From a bacterium (GTDB lineage Bacteria; Caldisericota; Caldisericia; Cryosericales; Cryosericaceae): DNA of 59,450 nucleotides. The stretch lies in the NCBI GenBank assembly GCA_021373025.1, contig JAJFTL010000015.1, positions 1 to 59,450 on the forward strand. The letters run 5' to 3'. A model generated the notes under the pieces. It was not told where the DNA came from. It saw only the letters and a list, made by a program, of their open reading frames with translations, and ran no database searches. Made by a program: the position numbers and the translations under genes. Shown here in pieces: positions 42,139 through 50,911 of the stretch (the first letter of the stretch is position 1; the number at the start of each line of letters is the position of its first letter).

Positions 42139-43263
42139 TTGACTGATCGAGACACATCACTTTCGGAACTTCGGGAAGCGCCCACCGGGACGAGTCGCTA
42201 TGTCCTGTTGGCACCCGGACGCGCGCGAACGGCAGTGGACGTCCTACAGGCCTCTGCCACACCCTTTGACAACTGGCACCAGGTGGAGCACGCAGACACA
42301 GAGTGCCGTGACGCACTGAGGTCTCTGGTCGGGAGTACGGGGGCCGAGATCGCAGTAGTCCCCGGAGCAGCATCTCTTGGCGTCGAGGTCGCAATCGTTG
42401 CGGCCTCGCCCCCGGGAGCAGTTGTTCTCGTACTGGAACACGGTCCACAGGGAGAGCATACTGCCTATGTGGTGTCGCGGCGCGGTCGCATCGCAGATGT
42501 GCTGCTGGCTGGAGAGGATGGCAGGGTCGATCTGCAGACGTTGCGTGCACGTCTGCTTGAGACGCGCCCGTCGACCGTCATGGTATCTCATGTCGATGCA
42601 GAGAGTGGCATCGTTGCGCCGATCGATGACTATGCCGCGGTCATCAGCGAGGTTGCACCGCAAGCGTTGCTCGTTGTCGACGGGACCTGGGCCACCGGCT
42701 GCATGTTGCAACGCATGGACGACTGGCATGCGGACCTGGTATTCACCGACAGCGGGTCCGTGCTGGGAGGCTGTTCGGGACTGGTCCTGGTGGCTGTCAG
42801 CAGCCGCCTCAGCATGCGCAGGGTACGCCGTGACGCAGCCGTGCCACTCTATATCGAGCTGAGCCGGTGGTCGTCTCCTGCAGGAGCAGAGGTACCTGCA
42901 AACCTGATCTTCGCACTGCGCGCGGCCCTGCAGAGCATTCAGGCCGAGGGACTGTCTGCTCGGTTCGGGCGCTGCAAGGAAACTGCCGATGCGTTTCGGG
43001 AAGAAGCGGTTGCTCACGGATTCGGGGTGTTTGCGCCACCCGGGCGGGAGGCGCCGACGCTCACAGCTTTGAGGCCTGCTGTAGGCGTGGACACTGCAGC
43101 ATTGCACGCTGAACTTGAGCGCCGCGGGGTCGAAACAGGCTTTGGCCCGACGGGCCTGATCGTGGCACATACTGGAGGGGTCGATCCCGGCGATCTCCGG
43201 TACTTCTGGCGTGTCGTCGAGGATCTGGAGCCCTCAGGAGATCAGCTCCCCGAGATCAGCTGA
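42139..43263 (+). CDS. Class V aminotransferase homologue lacking the PLP lysine
   Basis: 374 residues. The TTG at 42139 is chosen because AAGGAG lies 7 nt upstream; the frame extends upstream without a ribosome site. The fold of small-subunit class V aminotransferases is suggested by VMVSHVDAESGIVAPID, LLVVDGTWATGC (Asp of the cofactor site) and DLVFTDSGSVLGGCSGLVLVAVS. In active enzymes the last segment reads like TGSQKALGGPPGL; here the Lys position is Ser. The whole protein has only about one Lys. It cannot form the usual Schiff base. A binding or other non-aminotransferase role is likely. Its 3' end overlaps the converging gene by 8 nt. Confidence 0.75.
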   Translation: MTDRDTSLSELREAPTGTSRYVLLAPGRARTAVDVLQASATPFDNWHQVEHADTECRDALRSLVGSTGAEIAVVPGAASLGVEVAIVAASPPGAVVLVLEHGPQGEHTAYVVSRRGRIADVLLAGEDGRVDLQTLRARLLETRPSTVMVSHVDAESGIVAPIDDYAAVISEVAPQALLVVDGTWATGCMLQRMDDWHADLVFTDSGSVLGGCSGLVLVAVSSRLSMRRVRRDAAVPLYIELSRWSSPAGAEVPANLIFALRAALQSIQAEGLSARFGRCKETADAFREEAVAHGFGVFAPPGREAPTLTALRPAVGVDTAALHAELERRGVETGFGPTGLIVAHTGGVDPGDLRYFWRVVEDLEPSGDQLPEIS

Positions 43264-44140
43264 CAGAGGCATGCTCCTTTCGTCTGCCAAGCGGCAGGCC
43301 CAGGGACAGAGCGTTCTCCGGACAGACGGCAACGCAATCGCCACAGCGGATGCACTCGGTGCTGGTGGAATTGATGGAGGGATCAACGCCCATCTTGCAG
43401 ACGACTGCGCACATCCCGCAGTGGGTGCACTTGTCCTTGTCCAGAGACAGCTGGACAACGCTGACGCGGTTGAACACCCCATAGATGGCTCCCAGGGGGC
43501 AGACAAAGCGGCAGAAGGGGCGGTAGGTTACGATCGATGCTGCGATTGTTCCGCCCAGAAGCGTGAGCTTCCAGAGAAACAGCCAGCCAGCTGCTCCGCG
43601 CAGCGAGGCATCGAGAGCCATCAGCGGCAGTGCCGCTTCCAGGGTTCCGGCGGAACACACCAGCTTACAGAACCATGGGTCGCCCACGCCGTATTGATCA
43701 CGAACCAACATGGGCATGAGGATAACGAGTATGATCAAAACTGCATACTTGAGGCAGCGCAGGCGCGTCGGACCGATGCGCACCTTGCGCGAATGGATGC
43801 GGTACAGCAGTTCCTGGATGAGGCCGAAGGGGCAGACCCAGCCGCAGATCGCCCGTCCAAACCCAACGCCGAACAGCGCGATGAACCCAGAGACATACAG
43901 GGAAACGCGAGTCTTGCTGCCGTTGAGCACAGCCTGCAGAGAGCCGATGGGACACGATCCCCAGGCGCCTGGACACGAATAACAGTTCAGCCCCGGAACG
44001 CACACTCCCTTGCTGGAACCGCCCCAGACACGACCCCGGACGAACCCGGAGAACCAGGAGTTCTGAAGGACGGCGGTGACAGCCTGAGTCGCAGTCCTGC
44101 TCCTGCGTACCTTGCTGAGCTTCGCGCTGTTGAGACCCAT
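43256..44140 (-). CDS. Polytopic 4Fe-4S membrane protein (NapH/YccM-like)
   Basis: 294 residues. Two CxxxCP motifs on cytoplasmic loops (CGWVCPFGLIQ and CRFVCPLGAIYG) lie between about four or five membrane helices. Two 4Fe-4S clusters follow at the C-terminus (CTHCGMCAVVCKMGV; CIRCGDCVAVCPEN). An N-terminal Cys-rich segment (CVPGLNCYSCPGAWGSCP) adds further ligands. ATG at 44140 lies 5 nt after the CD1871A-like gene. Role: electron transfer between cytoplasm and an outside thiol system, probably serving the TlpA protein. Confidence 0.88.
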   Translation of the reverse strand: MGLNSAKLSKVRRSRTATQAVTAVLQNSWFSGFVRGRVWGGSSKGVCVPGLNCYSCPGAWGSCPIGSLQAVLNGSKTRVSLYVSGFIALFGVGFGRAICGWVCPFGLIQELLYRIHSRKVRIGPTRLRCLKYAVLIILVILMPMLVRDQYGVGDPWFCKLVCSAGTLEAALPLMALDASLRGAAGWLFLWKLTLLGGTIAASIVTYRPFCRFVCPLGAIYGVFNRVSVVQLSLDKDKCTHCGMCAVVCKMGVDPSINSTSTECIRCGDCVAVCPENALSLGLPLGRRKEHASVS

Positions 44141-44144
44141 GCGC

Positions 44145-44288
44145 TCAACCGATGCCGATGCACTCCAGGCACACCCTGGTGGCCTTGGTAAGAACGGTCT
44201 GAACCTCGCCGTTCCTGGCGCCAAGGACGATGCCGGAGACGGCAAGAGCGGTCAGCAGGACGCGCAGGAACCAGACCCGCCTGTTCAT
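44145..44288 (-). CDS. CD1871A-family CXXC mini-protein
   Basis: A 47-residue protein: MNRRVWFLRVLLTALAVSGI forms one membrane helix, then GARNGEVQTVLTKATRVC and the C-terminal CLECIGIG with the CXXC. This ending matches the small CD1871A family seen in Clostridia beside 4Fe-4S membrane proteins and TlpA-like redoxins. It begins 3 nt after the TlpA stop and ends 4 nt before the 4Fe-4S gene. Probably a redox-active bridging subunit. Confidence 0.85.
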   Translation of the reverse strand: MNRRVWFLRVLLTALAVSGIVLGARNGEVQTVLTKATRVCLECIGIG

Positions 44289-44291
44289 GCC

Positions 44292-44930
44292 CTATGACCC
44301 GGCCGGCAGGCTGGCCAGCACGCCCTGAATGATGCTGGTCCATTGTGCCTTGCTTTTGGAGCCCGTCAGGACCTCGCCCACCACAGTGCCCGTGCGATCG
44401 ACAAAAAACGTTGTGGGAACGAAATTCACACTGACCAACAGATGCTGCATAATGGAGGCGTCAGGGATGATACTCGGGTAGCTCGCTCCAGCGGCACTCA
44501 TCTGCTGGCGCGCAGTATCCTCGGTAACCTTGTTGGCATCCGTTCGCTGGAAGGACGTATCAGCGACGATGCCCAGCAACGCGAAGTCCGTGGACGGGAA
44601 GACTGAGGGCAGCTGTGCAAGGTCAGGCATCTCCCGAATGCATGGTCCGCAGAACGTGCCCCACACGTTGACCATCGTCAGGCGCTGCTTCGCGAAGAAA
44701 CTGTTGTCTATGATGTTCCCCTGGAGGTCCATTGCTCTGAACGCTGGAATGACATAGCCCGTGCCCAGGCTGGATGGAGCAGTTGATGTGCCTGTTCCAG
44801 TGGATGGCGCCGACGAATGTGTGCCCTGCAGTGCCGAGCCGATAATGACTGCGACAAGGATCGCTGCAGCCGCGAGAATCAGGATGGTCAGGTTGCTTGC
44901 CAGTTTCTTGTTCTTGGGTTTGGTCTTCAC
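44292..44930 (-). CDS. TlpA-like membrane-anchored thiol-disulfide oxidoreductase
   Basis: 212 residues. An N-terminal helix (~13-34, NLTILILAAAAILVAVI) anchors it outside, followed by a Ser/Thr-rich linker and a redoxin domain with the active site VNVWGTFCGPCIREMPDL and cis-Pro segment VPTTFFVDRTG. The start is a GTG preceded by GAGGTG. First gene of a three-gene operon with a good promoter (TTGCAC-17-TATCAT). It likely reduces or resolves disulfides in exported proteins. Confidence 0.92.
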   Translation of the reverse strand: MKTKPKNKKLASNLTILILAAAAILVAVIIGSALQGTHSSAPSTGTGTSTAPSSLGTGYVIPAFRAMDLQGNIIDNSFFAKQRLTMVNVWGTFCGPCIREMPDLAQLPSVFPSTDFALLGIVADTSFQRTDANKVTEDTARQQMSAAGASYPSIIPDASIMQHLLVSVNFVPTTFFVDRTGTVVGEVLTGSKSKAQWTSIIQGVLASLPAGS

Positions 44931-44956
44931 TGTTCACCTCGCATGGAATCGCGAGT

Positions 44957-44985
44957 ATGATACTCCTTTCCTCACCAAGGTGCAA
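44957..44985 (-). promoter_or_regulatory. Promoter of the TlpA/CD1871A/4Fe-4S operon
   Basis: Minus-strand TTGCAC and TATCAT separated by 17 nt, about 27 nt before the GTG start. Confidence 0.55.
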
Positions 44986-45118
44986 GAGCAAATGTCAACA
45001 TAAGAGCATTGACGCGTACTACCCATGTCATACTTTTCGCGGGAGGCACGTCGACGACGCCCCGGAGGGGCAGTCTTCTGTCACCGAACAGGTCGCAGGA
45101 CCAAGCCAGGCGCGAGCG

Positions 45119-45694
45119 TTACCCGATGATCAGGTCATCCAGGGAACGCTTCGGCACGTGATGCGTCCCATCGGCATCCCTCCAATACTTGATGTCGCCA
45201 TCGGGGCCGACAGGATCGATCACCACCTTTTCCTTTGGCTTGCCGATGGCAAGCACGAACAAGATCTCCAACCGGTCAGGAATGTTCAACGCCTGCTTGA
45301 GAGCTGGCTTGTTGACCGTGGCGATAATGCAGCCACCAAGTCCCTTTTCCACAGCCCCCAGCAGGATGCTCTGCAAACCAATGCCGGCGTCCACGTTGAA
45401 GTTGGCGGCGACGTCCTTGTCCTTGTCGCCCAGCACAACGATATACGCAGATGGGCGCTCTCCCTCCTGTGGTCCGGACCAGTCCTTGAGATAGGCAGCC
45501 CATCCGATGTTGGGGAAGATCACGGCATTCCTCTCCCTGGTGCATGACAGGATGTATTGCAGAGGCTGCTTGTTGGCGGCGGATGCAGACAGCCGTGCCA
45601 GGTCAACAAGTTCGCGCAGCGTGGACCAATCAACAGGCACATCCTCATAGAACCTACGGTAGCTCCTGTTCTTCAGAACCAGATCCTTGATCAT
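45119..45694 (-). CDS. Nitroreductase-family flavoprotein
   Basis: 191 residues. Family features are NRSYRRFYEDVPV at the N-terminus with the FMN-binding Arg residues, ASAANKQPLQYIL, AGIGLQSILLGAVEKGLGGC and FVLAIGKPKEKV. Uses NAD(P)H with FMN; physiological substrate unknown. GAGGAGGTTGCC precedes the ATG. The 190 nt to the TlpA operon contains its own promoter, so the two are separate units. Confidence 0.92.
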   Translation of the reverse strand: MIKDLVLKNRSYRRFYEDVPVDWSTLRELVDLARLSASAANKQPLQYILSCTRERNAVIFPNIGWAAYLKDWSGPQEGERPSAYIVVLGDKDKDVAANFNVDAGIGLQSILLGAVEKGLGGCIIATVNKPALKQALNIPDRLEILFVLAIGKPKEKVVIDPVGPDGDIKYWRDADGTHHVPKRSLDDLIIG

Positions 45695-45923
45695 GGCAAC
45701 CTCCTCTTCAGGTTACACATACCTATGTTGCTCTCACACAATTCTGCAACGTGTGCTTATCCTCGCCTTCCTTTGACAACATGATAGGAGATCGTCCATG
45801 AGCGTCAACTTGTGGTGGGGCTCAGCGACACTTGTTGGATCATGCTGGGGCACAGCGCCGGGTCCGTACCGTCACATAGAGGATGCTCTTCAAGTTGTGT
45901 TCAGCGACTGTGAAGCCCGAATA

Positions 45924-45951
45924 TTGTTTCTCATGCATTTCAGCCTATACT
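45924..45951 (+). promoter_or_regulatory. Promoter of the TetR-ABC exporter operon
   Basis: TTGTTT and TATACT separated by 16 nt, both near consensus. Confidence 0.6.
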
Positions 45952-45960
45952 TTCACCCTG

Positions 45961-45976
45961 TTGACTGACAAGTCAA
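45961..45976 (+). promoter_or_regulatory. Probable TetR operator
   Basis: TTGACT-GACA-AGTCAA is an inverted repeat with 6-nt perfect arms located at the predicted start of transcription. The position fits autorepression by the TetR protein encoded just downstream. Confidence 0.55.
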
Positions 45977-45995
45977 TCAAAGGAGTCGACCAGGC

Positions 45996-46616
45996 ATGCC
46001 GCGCAGTGAAGAAGCGAACATACAAATCAAGGGCGATCGACGGAAGCAGATTCTGCTTGCCGCCCTCAACGTCTTTATCAACCGAGGATTCGCCGCTGCG
46101 AAAGTGAGCGACATTGCGACGGAGGCTGGCATCAGCTACGGTCTCAGTCTCATGTATCACTACTTTCAGTCCAAGGAAGAGATCTATGCTGAACTGGTCA
46201 CAGAGGCCGTCGAGTCGTCGAAGCGCGGGATCGAGCACGTACGGGCGAGCGGTGCGGAGCCGATCGACATGATTCGGTCGATCGTCGGCCTGGTTTTCAA
46301 AGCTGTCGGGCAGCACCAGTCCGTGGGCTACTCCTTTCTGCTGTGGATGGAAGCAATGACGAGCCGCGGCGATGCCTTTCCCCATCTTGAGTACCCGATC
46401 GGCCATGGGGCTCCATTCCACATGCTTTCGGACATGATCGAAGAGGGACAGCGCAAGGGTCAGATCGCCCAGGGTGACCCTGCAGAGCTTGTCACGATGC
46501 TTCTCTCGGCCATGCTGGGGCTTGCATCACTGAGAGTCTCCGGTACCATCTCGACCATGCCTGACCCTGATATCCTTATGCGGATCTTCCAGCCTGCACT
46601 ACCGACAAAACGTTAA
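45996..46616 (+). CDS. TetR/AcrR-family transcription regulator
   Basis: 206 residues. N-terminal helix-turn-helix: RKQILLAALNVFINRGFAAA, then VSDIATEAGISYGLSLMYHYF and the typical YFQSKEEIYAELV. The helical C-terminal ligand domain (~65-206) is unique to the member. AAAGGAG is upstream of the ATG. It lies 15 nt before two ABC exporter genes; the operator-like palindrome suggests it represses the operon until an exported compound binds. Confidence 0.95.
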   Translation: MPRSEEANIQIKGDRRKQILLAALNVFINRGFAAAKVSDIATEAGISYGLSLMYHYFQSKEEIYAELVTEAVESSKRGIEHVRASGAEPIDMIRSIVGLVFKAVGQHQSVGYSFLLWMEAMTSRGDAFPHLEYPIGHGAPFHMLSDMIEEGQRKGQIAQGDPAELVTMLLSAMLGLASLRVSGTISTMPDPDILMRIFQPALPTKR

Positions 46617-46631
46617 CGACGAGGTGAAACT

Positions 46632-48371
46632 ATGCGCAACCTGTTCAAGCTATATCGAAATCTGAAACCATTTATCCTGATGATCCTGGGAGCCATCGTG
46701 TTGACGTTCCTGCAAGTCATGGCCAATCTTGAGCTGCCGACACTGATGTCGAACATCGTCGACAAGGGCATCATCACGGGCGACATCGCCTACATCTGGA
46801 AGGAGGGCGGCTACATGCTGCTGATCGCAGGCGGTGGTGTGCTTTGTGCCATCCTGGCTTCGCTCATGGCTGTGCGGACGGCTATGGGCTTGGGAAAGAT
46901 CCTGCGTAACAAGGTCTTTGACCATGTCGAGCACTTCAGCCTGCACGAGTTCAACAAATTCGGCGCCTCAACGCTGCTCACCCGGACGACCAACGACATC
47001 ACCCAGATCCAGATGAGCACTATCTGGCTGCTCACCATGACCGAAAACGCGCTCTTCACCAGTGTGGGAGCGCTCATCCTTGCGCACTCCGCGGACCCGC
47101 AGTTGACGCGCATCTTGTATGTGGTTCTGCCCATCGTTGCCTTGGTGATCGTCATCGTTAGCATCCTTGTGGTGCCGCTCTTTGGCCTGGTCCAGAAGCA
47201 GATTGACAAGATCACGCGCGTCGTGCGCGAGAACATCACCGGCATTCGCGTGGTGCGCGCGTTCAACCGCATTGACCACGAGAAGGAGCGCTTTGCACGT
47301 GCCAATGCGGATGTCACCAACACGTATATCAGGGTTAACCACATTATGGCCGTGCTGATGCCGCTCATGATGATGTTGTTGAACGTCGTGACTGTCGCTG
47401 TCCTTTGGTTTGGCAGCAAGCGTATCGACACCGGCAACTTGAGCATCGGCCCCATGCTTGCCTTCATGCAGTATGCACTTCAGATCCTGATCGCCCTGGT
47501 CATGCTCACTGTCCTGTTTATCCAGCTGCCACGCGGTGCGGCGGCCAGCGACCGAGTCATGGCCGTGCTGGAAACTGTGCCCGAGATCTCAGATTCGAGC
47601 GATCCGAAGCACATTGTGGCCATGACACGTGGTCAGGTCAGGTTTGATGATGTGACGTTCAGTTATGACGGCGGCGAAGAGCCAGCACTCAGCAACATCA
47701 CCTTCGAGGCTCATGCCGGTGAGACAACAGCCATCATCGGCAGTACCGGCAGTGGCAAGTCCACGCTGGTCAATCTGATTCCGCGCTTCTATGAGGTAGA
47801 CAGCGGCAAAGTGCTGGTCGACGGCGTCGACGTGCGCGACCTGACCCAGCAGGATCTGAGGAGCAGGATCGGGTTTGTGCCCCAGAAAGCCATCCTGTTC
47901 ACAGGCACTGTGGCGGACAACATACGGTATGGCAAGGAAGACGCCACAGACGAGGAGATCGTGCATGCGGCAACCGTGGCACAGGCAGCCGAATTCATTG
48001 AGACGATGCCAGACGGATATGCCACGATGCTTTCCGAAGGAGGCCTGAACCTGTCGGGTGGCCAGAAGCAGCGACTTGCGATAGCCCGTGCGTTGGTGCG
48101 CAGGCCAGAGATCTATGTCTTCGACGACAGTTTCTCCGCGCTCGATTTTAAGACAGATGCAAAGCTGAGGGCGGCTCTCCGGGGTGAAACAAGGGATGCG
48201 ACCGTCATCATCGTCGCCCAGCGAGTCGGCAGCATCATGAACGCTGACCGCATCATTGTCCTCAATGAGGGCAAGGTGGCGGGGATCGGCACCCACAAGG
48301 AATTGATGGCTACCTGCGACGTGTACCGCGAGATCGTGTACTCGCAGCTCTCTGAGGAGGAATTGGCATGA
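46632..48371 (+). CDS. Heterodimeric ABC exporter, subunit with degenerate catalytic site
   Basis: 579 residues. Six membrane helices (~1-310) and a nucleotide-binding domain. Walker A GSTGSGKST and signature LSGGQKQR are canonical, but Walker B reads YVFDDSFSALD, with Asp in place of the catalytic Glu. This asymmetry is typical of one half of heterodimeric exporters such as TM287/288 and LmrCD. The next gene overlaps by ATGA and supplies the other half. Multidrug or lipid export is likely. Confidence 0.95.
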   Translation: MRNLFKLYRNLKPFILMILGAIVLTFLQVMANLELPTLMSNIVDKGIITGDIAYIWKEGGYMLLIAGGGVLCAILASLMAVRTAMGLGKILRNKVFDHVEHFSLHEFNKFGASTLLTRTTNDITQIQMSTIWLLTMTENALFTSVGALILAHSADPQLTRILYVVLPIVALVIVIVSILVVPLFGLVQKQIDKITRVVRENITGIRVVRAFNRIDHEKERFARANADVTNTYIRVNHIMAVLMPLMMMLLNVVTVAVLWFGSKRIDTGNLSIGPMLAFMQYALQILIALVMLTVLFIQLPRGAAASDRVMAVLETVPEISDSSDPKHIVAMTRGQVRFDDVTFSYDGGEEPALSNITFEAHAGETTAIIGSTGSGKSTLVNLIPRFYEVDSGKVLVDGVDVRDLTQQDLRSRIGFVPQKAILFTGTVADNIRYGKEDATDEEIVHAATVAQAAEFIETMPDGYATMLSEGGLNLSGGQKQRLAIARALVRRPEIYVFDDSFSALDFKTDAKLRAALRGETRDATVIIVAQRVGSIMNADRIIVLNEGKVAGIGTHKELMATCDVYREIVYSQLSEEELA

Positions 48372-50710
48372 GTGACGAGAAAAAAGTTGAGCAGGTGACC
48401 CCACGTGGCCCGATGGGCGGCGGAATGCGTGCTGGCGGCATGCGCGGAGTGGTGGAAAAGCCCAAGGACTTCCGTGGCACACTGAAGCGTCTGGTCCGCT
48501 ATCTCAAGCCACAGACAGCCAAGCTGGTTATTGTCATGCTGCTGGCCATCGCGAGCACTGCGTTCGCGGTGTATGCTCCCAGGATCAGCGGCAATGCAGT
48601 GAACCTGCTGATGAACGGGTTTGTAGCAAAGAGCATGGTGAGCCAGATCTCCAAGGCACAAGAACAGGCAGTGCCCCAGATCCAGAAGATCCTGCAGGAA
48701 ATGCAGACCGCTGAGGATGCGGCTGTAGTACAGGCAAAGGCAGCGGCCAAGGCAGCAATCGATCAGCAATTCGCTGCAAGGTTCCCAGGTGTACCTATGG
48801 AGAAGATCCCAGGATACGCGACGGCACTTGCTGCGGCTCAGGAAAAAGCCGCGGATGCGGCGAAAGCCGCCGTGGAGAAGAGCTTTCTCGATACTGCAAA
48901 GTTGACACCAGAGCAGCTTACGGCCATGCAGCAGTTCGTCGCCCTGCCTGTTGTCAATACGATCACCGATTACAACACCAAGGCCGATACGGTTCAGACC
49001 ATCATTAATCTCAGCAAACTCATGCCCGCGACCGGTCAGGAGAAGACCATCGACATCTCACAGACGGACATGGACAAGGGCATTGCCGATATCCGGGAGA
49101 ACGGCGGCACGATTCCGCTGCCTGCGATCGGCAAGACCCTGCTCTTCCTGTTGGCCGTCTATGCGTTGAGCGCAGTGCTCAATTTTCTCATGCACTACCT
49201 CATGGCAGATGTCGCCCAGAAGACGACCTACACCATGCGCAAGGAACTCGACGACAAGCTGGCAGTTCTGCCCCTGCGCTACTACGATTCGCACTCGAAC
49301 GGCGAGATCCTGAGCCGCATGACCAACGATATGGACACCATCTCCACGACCCTGCAGCAAAGTATCACGCAGCTTATCGTGTCCGTGTTCCAGATCCTGG
49401 GCTACATTTACATGATGCTCACCATCAGCGGCACGCTGACACTCATCGCTCTTGCCACCCTTCCTCTGTATATTGTCGTGACGACCATCATTGCCCGGAA
49501 CTCACAGAGGTTCTACATGGCGCAGCAGGCGCACCTTGGCAGGCTCAGCAGTCATGCTGAGGAGATGTACACAGGGCACAAGGTCGTCAAGGCGTTTGGG
49601 CACGAGCAAGATGCCATCGCGACGTTCAAGGCGGTCAACGACGACTTGTACCAGGCCGGGTGGAAGGCCCAGTTTATGTCAGGCATCATGATGCCGCTCA
49701 TGAACTTCATCAGCAACGTTGGCTACGTCTTCATCGCTGTGTTCGGTGGCATCTTTGTCACGCGGAACCTGCTCAACCTGGGCGACATCACGGCGTTCAT
49801 TCAGTACTCACGATCCTTTTCGATGCCAATCGTGCAGACTGCGAGTATCGCCAACGTCATTCAGTCTACCCTGGCGTGCGCCGAGCGTGTCTTTGGCGTG
49901 CTCGACGAGGAGGAGGAGACTCCTGATGCTGCTGACGCCATGGTCCTGAGCGATCCTCGTGGCAACATCGCCTTTGACCACGTCGACTTCAGCTATCGGC
50001 CGACCGAGCCTCTCATCAAGGATATGAACCTCGACGTCAAGCAGGGCGACACCATCGCCATCGTTGGTCCCACCGGCGCCGGCAAGACGACACTGGTCAA
50101 CCTGCTGATGCGCTTCTACGACATCCAGGACGGTGCCATCACCTTCGATGGCGTCGACATCCGCAAGATGCGCAGAGGAAACCTGCGTACCATGTATGGC
50201 ATGGTCCTTCAGGATACCTGGCTGTTCAACGGTACCATCCGCGAGAACATTGCCTACGGACGCGACAATGCCACCGAGGAGGAAATCGTGGCGGCAGCCA
50301 AGGCAGCACATGCTGACCACTTTATCAGAAGCTTCCCGGATGGCTATGACACGATGCTCAATGAGGAGGCATCCAACGTGTCGGCGGGTCAGAAACAGCT
50401 GCTGACGATAGCCCGCGCGTTCCTGGCAGATCCAGTCGTGCTGATTCTCGACGAGGCGACCAGCAGCGTTGATACCAGGACCGAGGTGCTTATCCAGAAG
50501 GCCATGGCGCGCCTGATGGCAGGCAGGACCAACTTCGTGATTGCTCACCGCCTCTCGACCATTCGCGATGCGCATCACATCCTGGTCATGAACCACGGGT
50601 CGATCATCGAGCAGGGTACGCACAAGGAGCTGCTCGCCAAGGGCGGCTTCTACGCCGACCTGTACAACAGCCAGTTCAGCGGCCCGCTCGTCGAGGAGCA
50701 AGCCGTCTGA
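48368..50710 (+). CDS. Heterodimeric ABC exporter, subunit with large extracytoplasmic insert
   Basis: 780 residues. Walker A GPTGAGKTT, signature VSAGQKQL (degenerate), and Walker B VLILDEATSSVD with the catalytic Glu, so it complements its partner. Between membrane helices 1 and 2 there is an insert of about 150 residues (~85-250), Ala/Gln/Lys-rich and predicted helical or coiled-coil (KAQEQAVPQIQKILQEMQT, AVVQAKAAAKAAIDQQFAAR). The insert lengthens the protein well beyond the usual ~600. A Gly-rich basic N-terminal tail (MGGGMRAGGMRG) precedes helix 1. Confidence 0.93.
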   Translation: MSDEKKVEQVTPRGPMGGGMRAGGMRGVVEKPKDFRGTLKRLVRYLKPQTAKLVIVMLLAIASTAFAVYAPRISGNAVNLLMNGFVAKSMVSQISKAQEQAVPQIQKILQEMQTAEDAAVVQAKAAAKAAIDQQFAARFPGVPMEKIPGYATALAAAQEKAADAAKAAVEKSFLDTAKLTPEQLTAMQQFVALPVVNTITDYNTKADTVQTIINLSKLMPATGQEKTIDISQTDMDKGIADIRENGGTIPLPAIGKTLLFLLAVYALSAVLNFLMHYLMADVAQKTTYTMRKELDDKLAVLPLRYYDSHSNGEILSRMTNDMDTISTTLQQSITQLIVSVFQILGYIYMMLTISGTLTLIALATLPLYIVVTTIIARNSQRFYMAQQAHLGRLSSHAEEMYTGHKVVKAFGHEQDAIATFKAVNDDLYQAGWKAQFMSGIMMPLMNFISNVGYVFIAVFGGIFVTRNLLNLGDITAFIQYSRSFSMPIVQTASIANVIQSTLACAERVFGVLDEEEETPDAADAMVLSDPRGNIAFDHVDFSYRPTEPLIKDMNLDVKQGDTIAIVGPTGAGKTTLVNLLMRFYDIQDGAITFDGVDIRKMRRGNLRTMYGMVLQDTWLFNGTIRENIAYGRDNATEEEIVAAAKAAHADHFIRSFPDGYDTMLNEEASNVSAGQKQLLTIARAFLADPVVLILDEATSSVDTRTEVLIQKAMARLMAGRTNFVIAHRLSTIRDAHHILVMNHGSIIEQGTHKELLAKGGFYADLYNSQFSGPLVEEQAV

Positions 50711-50713
50711 GCC

Positions 50714-50777
50714 TGTAACATTCGGGACGGTTCCAAAAGTGTAACACTCTCGGGGGCGGCAACGCCCCCGAGAGTGT
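50714..50777. repeat. Interspersed repeat, copy 2, with strong hairpin
   Basis: A 33-nt part (50714-50746) nearly matches the reverse complement of copy 1 near 36.85 kb. It runs into a 14-bp perfect stem, ACACTCTCGGGGGC and its complement (50744-50757 and 50764-50777), with a 6-nt loop. The hairpin probably closes the ABC exporter transcript. Confidence 0.75.
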
Positions 50778-50786
50778 CGCGCTTCG

Positions 50787-50810
50787 GCTGGTTCAAATCC
50801 AGTGGCGCGT
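50787..50810 (+). other. tRNA T-arm-like fragment
   Basis: GCTGG-TTCAAAT-CCAGT folds as a 5-bp T stem with the canonical 7-nt loop and is followed by GGCGCGT like a 3' acceptor strand. No D or anticodon arm precedes it. It may be a tRNA remnant left by integration or deletion, or chance. Confidence 0.3.
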
Positions 50811-50830
50811 TATGATCAAGTTTTTTCTCC

Positions 50831-50858
50831 TTTACTGCGACCCCGGCTTGGCTATGAT
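50831..50858 (+). promoter_or_regulatory. Possible promoter of the glycosyltransferase gene
   Basis: TTTACT and TATGAT separated by 16 nt, about 50 nt before the start codon. Confidence 0.4.
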
Positions 50859-50911
50859 GGACACGTTCTTGAGGAACGATACATGGGGTAGGCTCCCGCG
50901 GAGATGAACGA

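Larger units (their letters stand above)
45695..45995. other. Divergent intergenic region before the TetR gene
   Basis: It carries the tetR promoter and operator at its right end. The remainder shows small open frames without ribosome sites and nothing recognised. Confidence 0.4.

Noticed and set aside
43211-44191. Open frame of 326 codons on the plus strand
   Set aside because: Antisense to the 4Fe-4S membrane protein, whose Cys motifs leave no doubt about the coding strand.
50787-50810. Intact tRNA gene
   Set aside because: Only the T arm and a possible acceptor strand are present; no D arm, anticodon arm or CCA.
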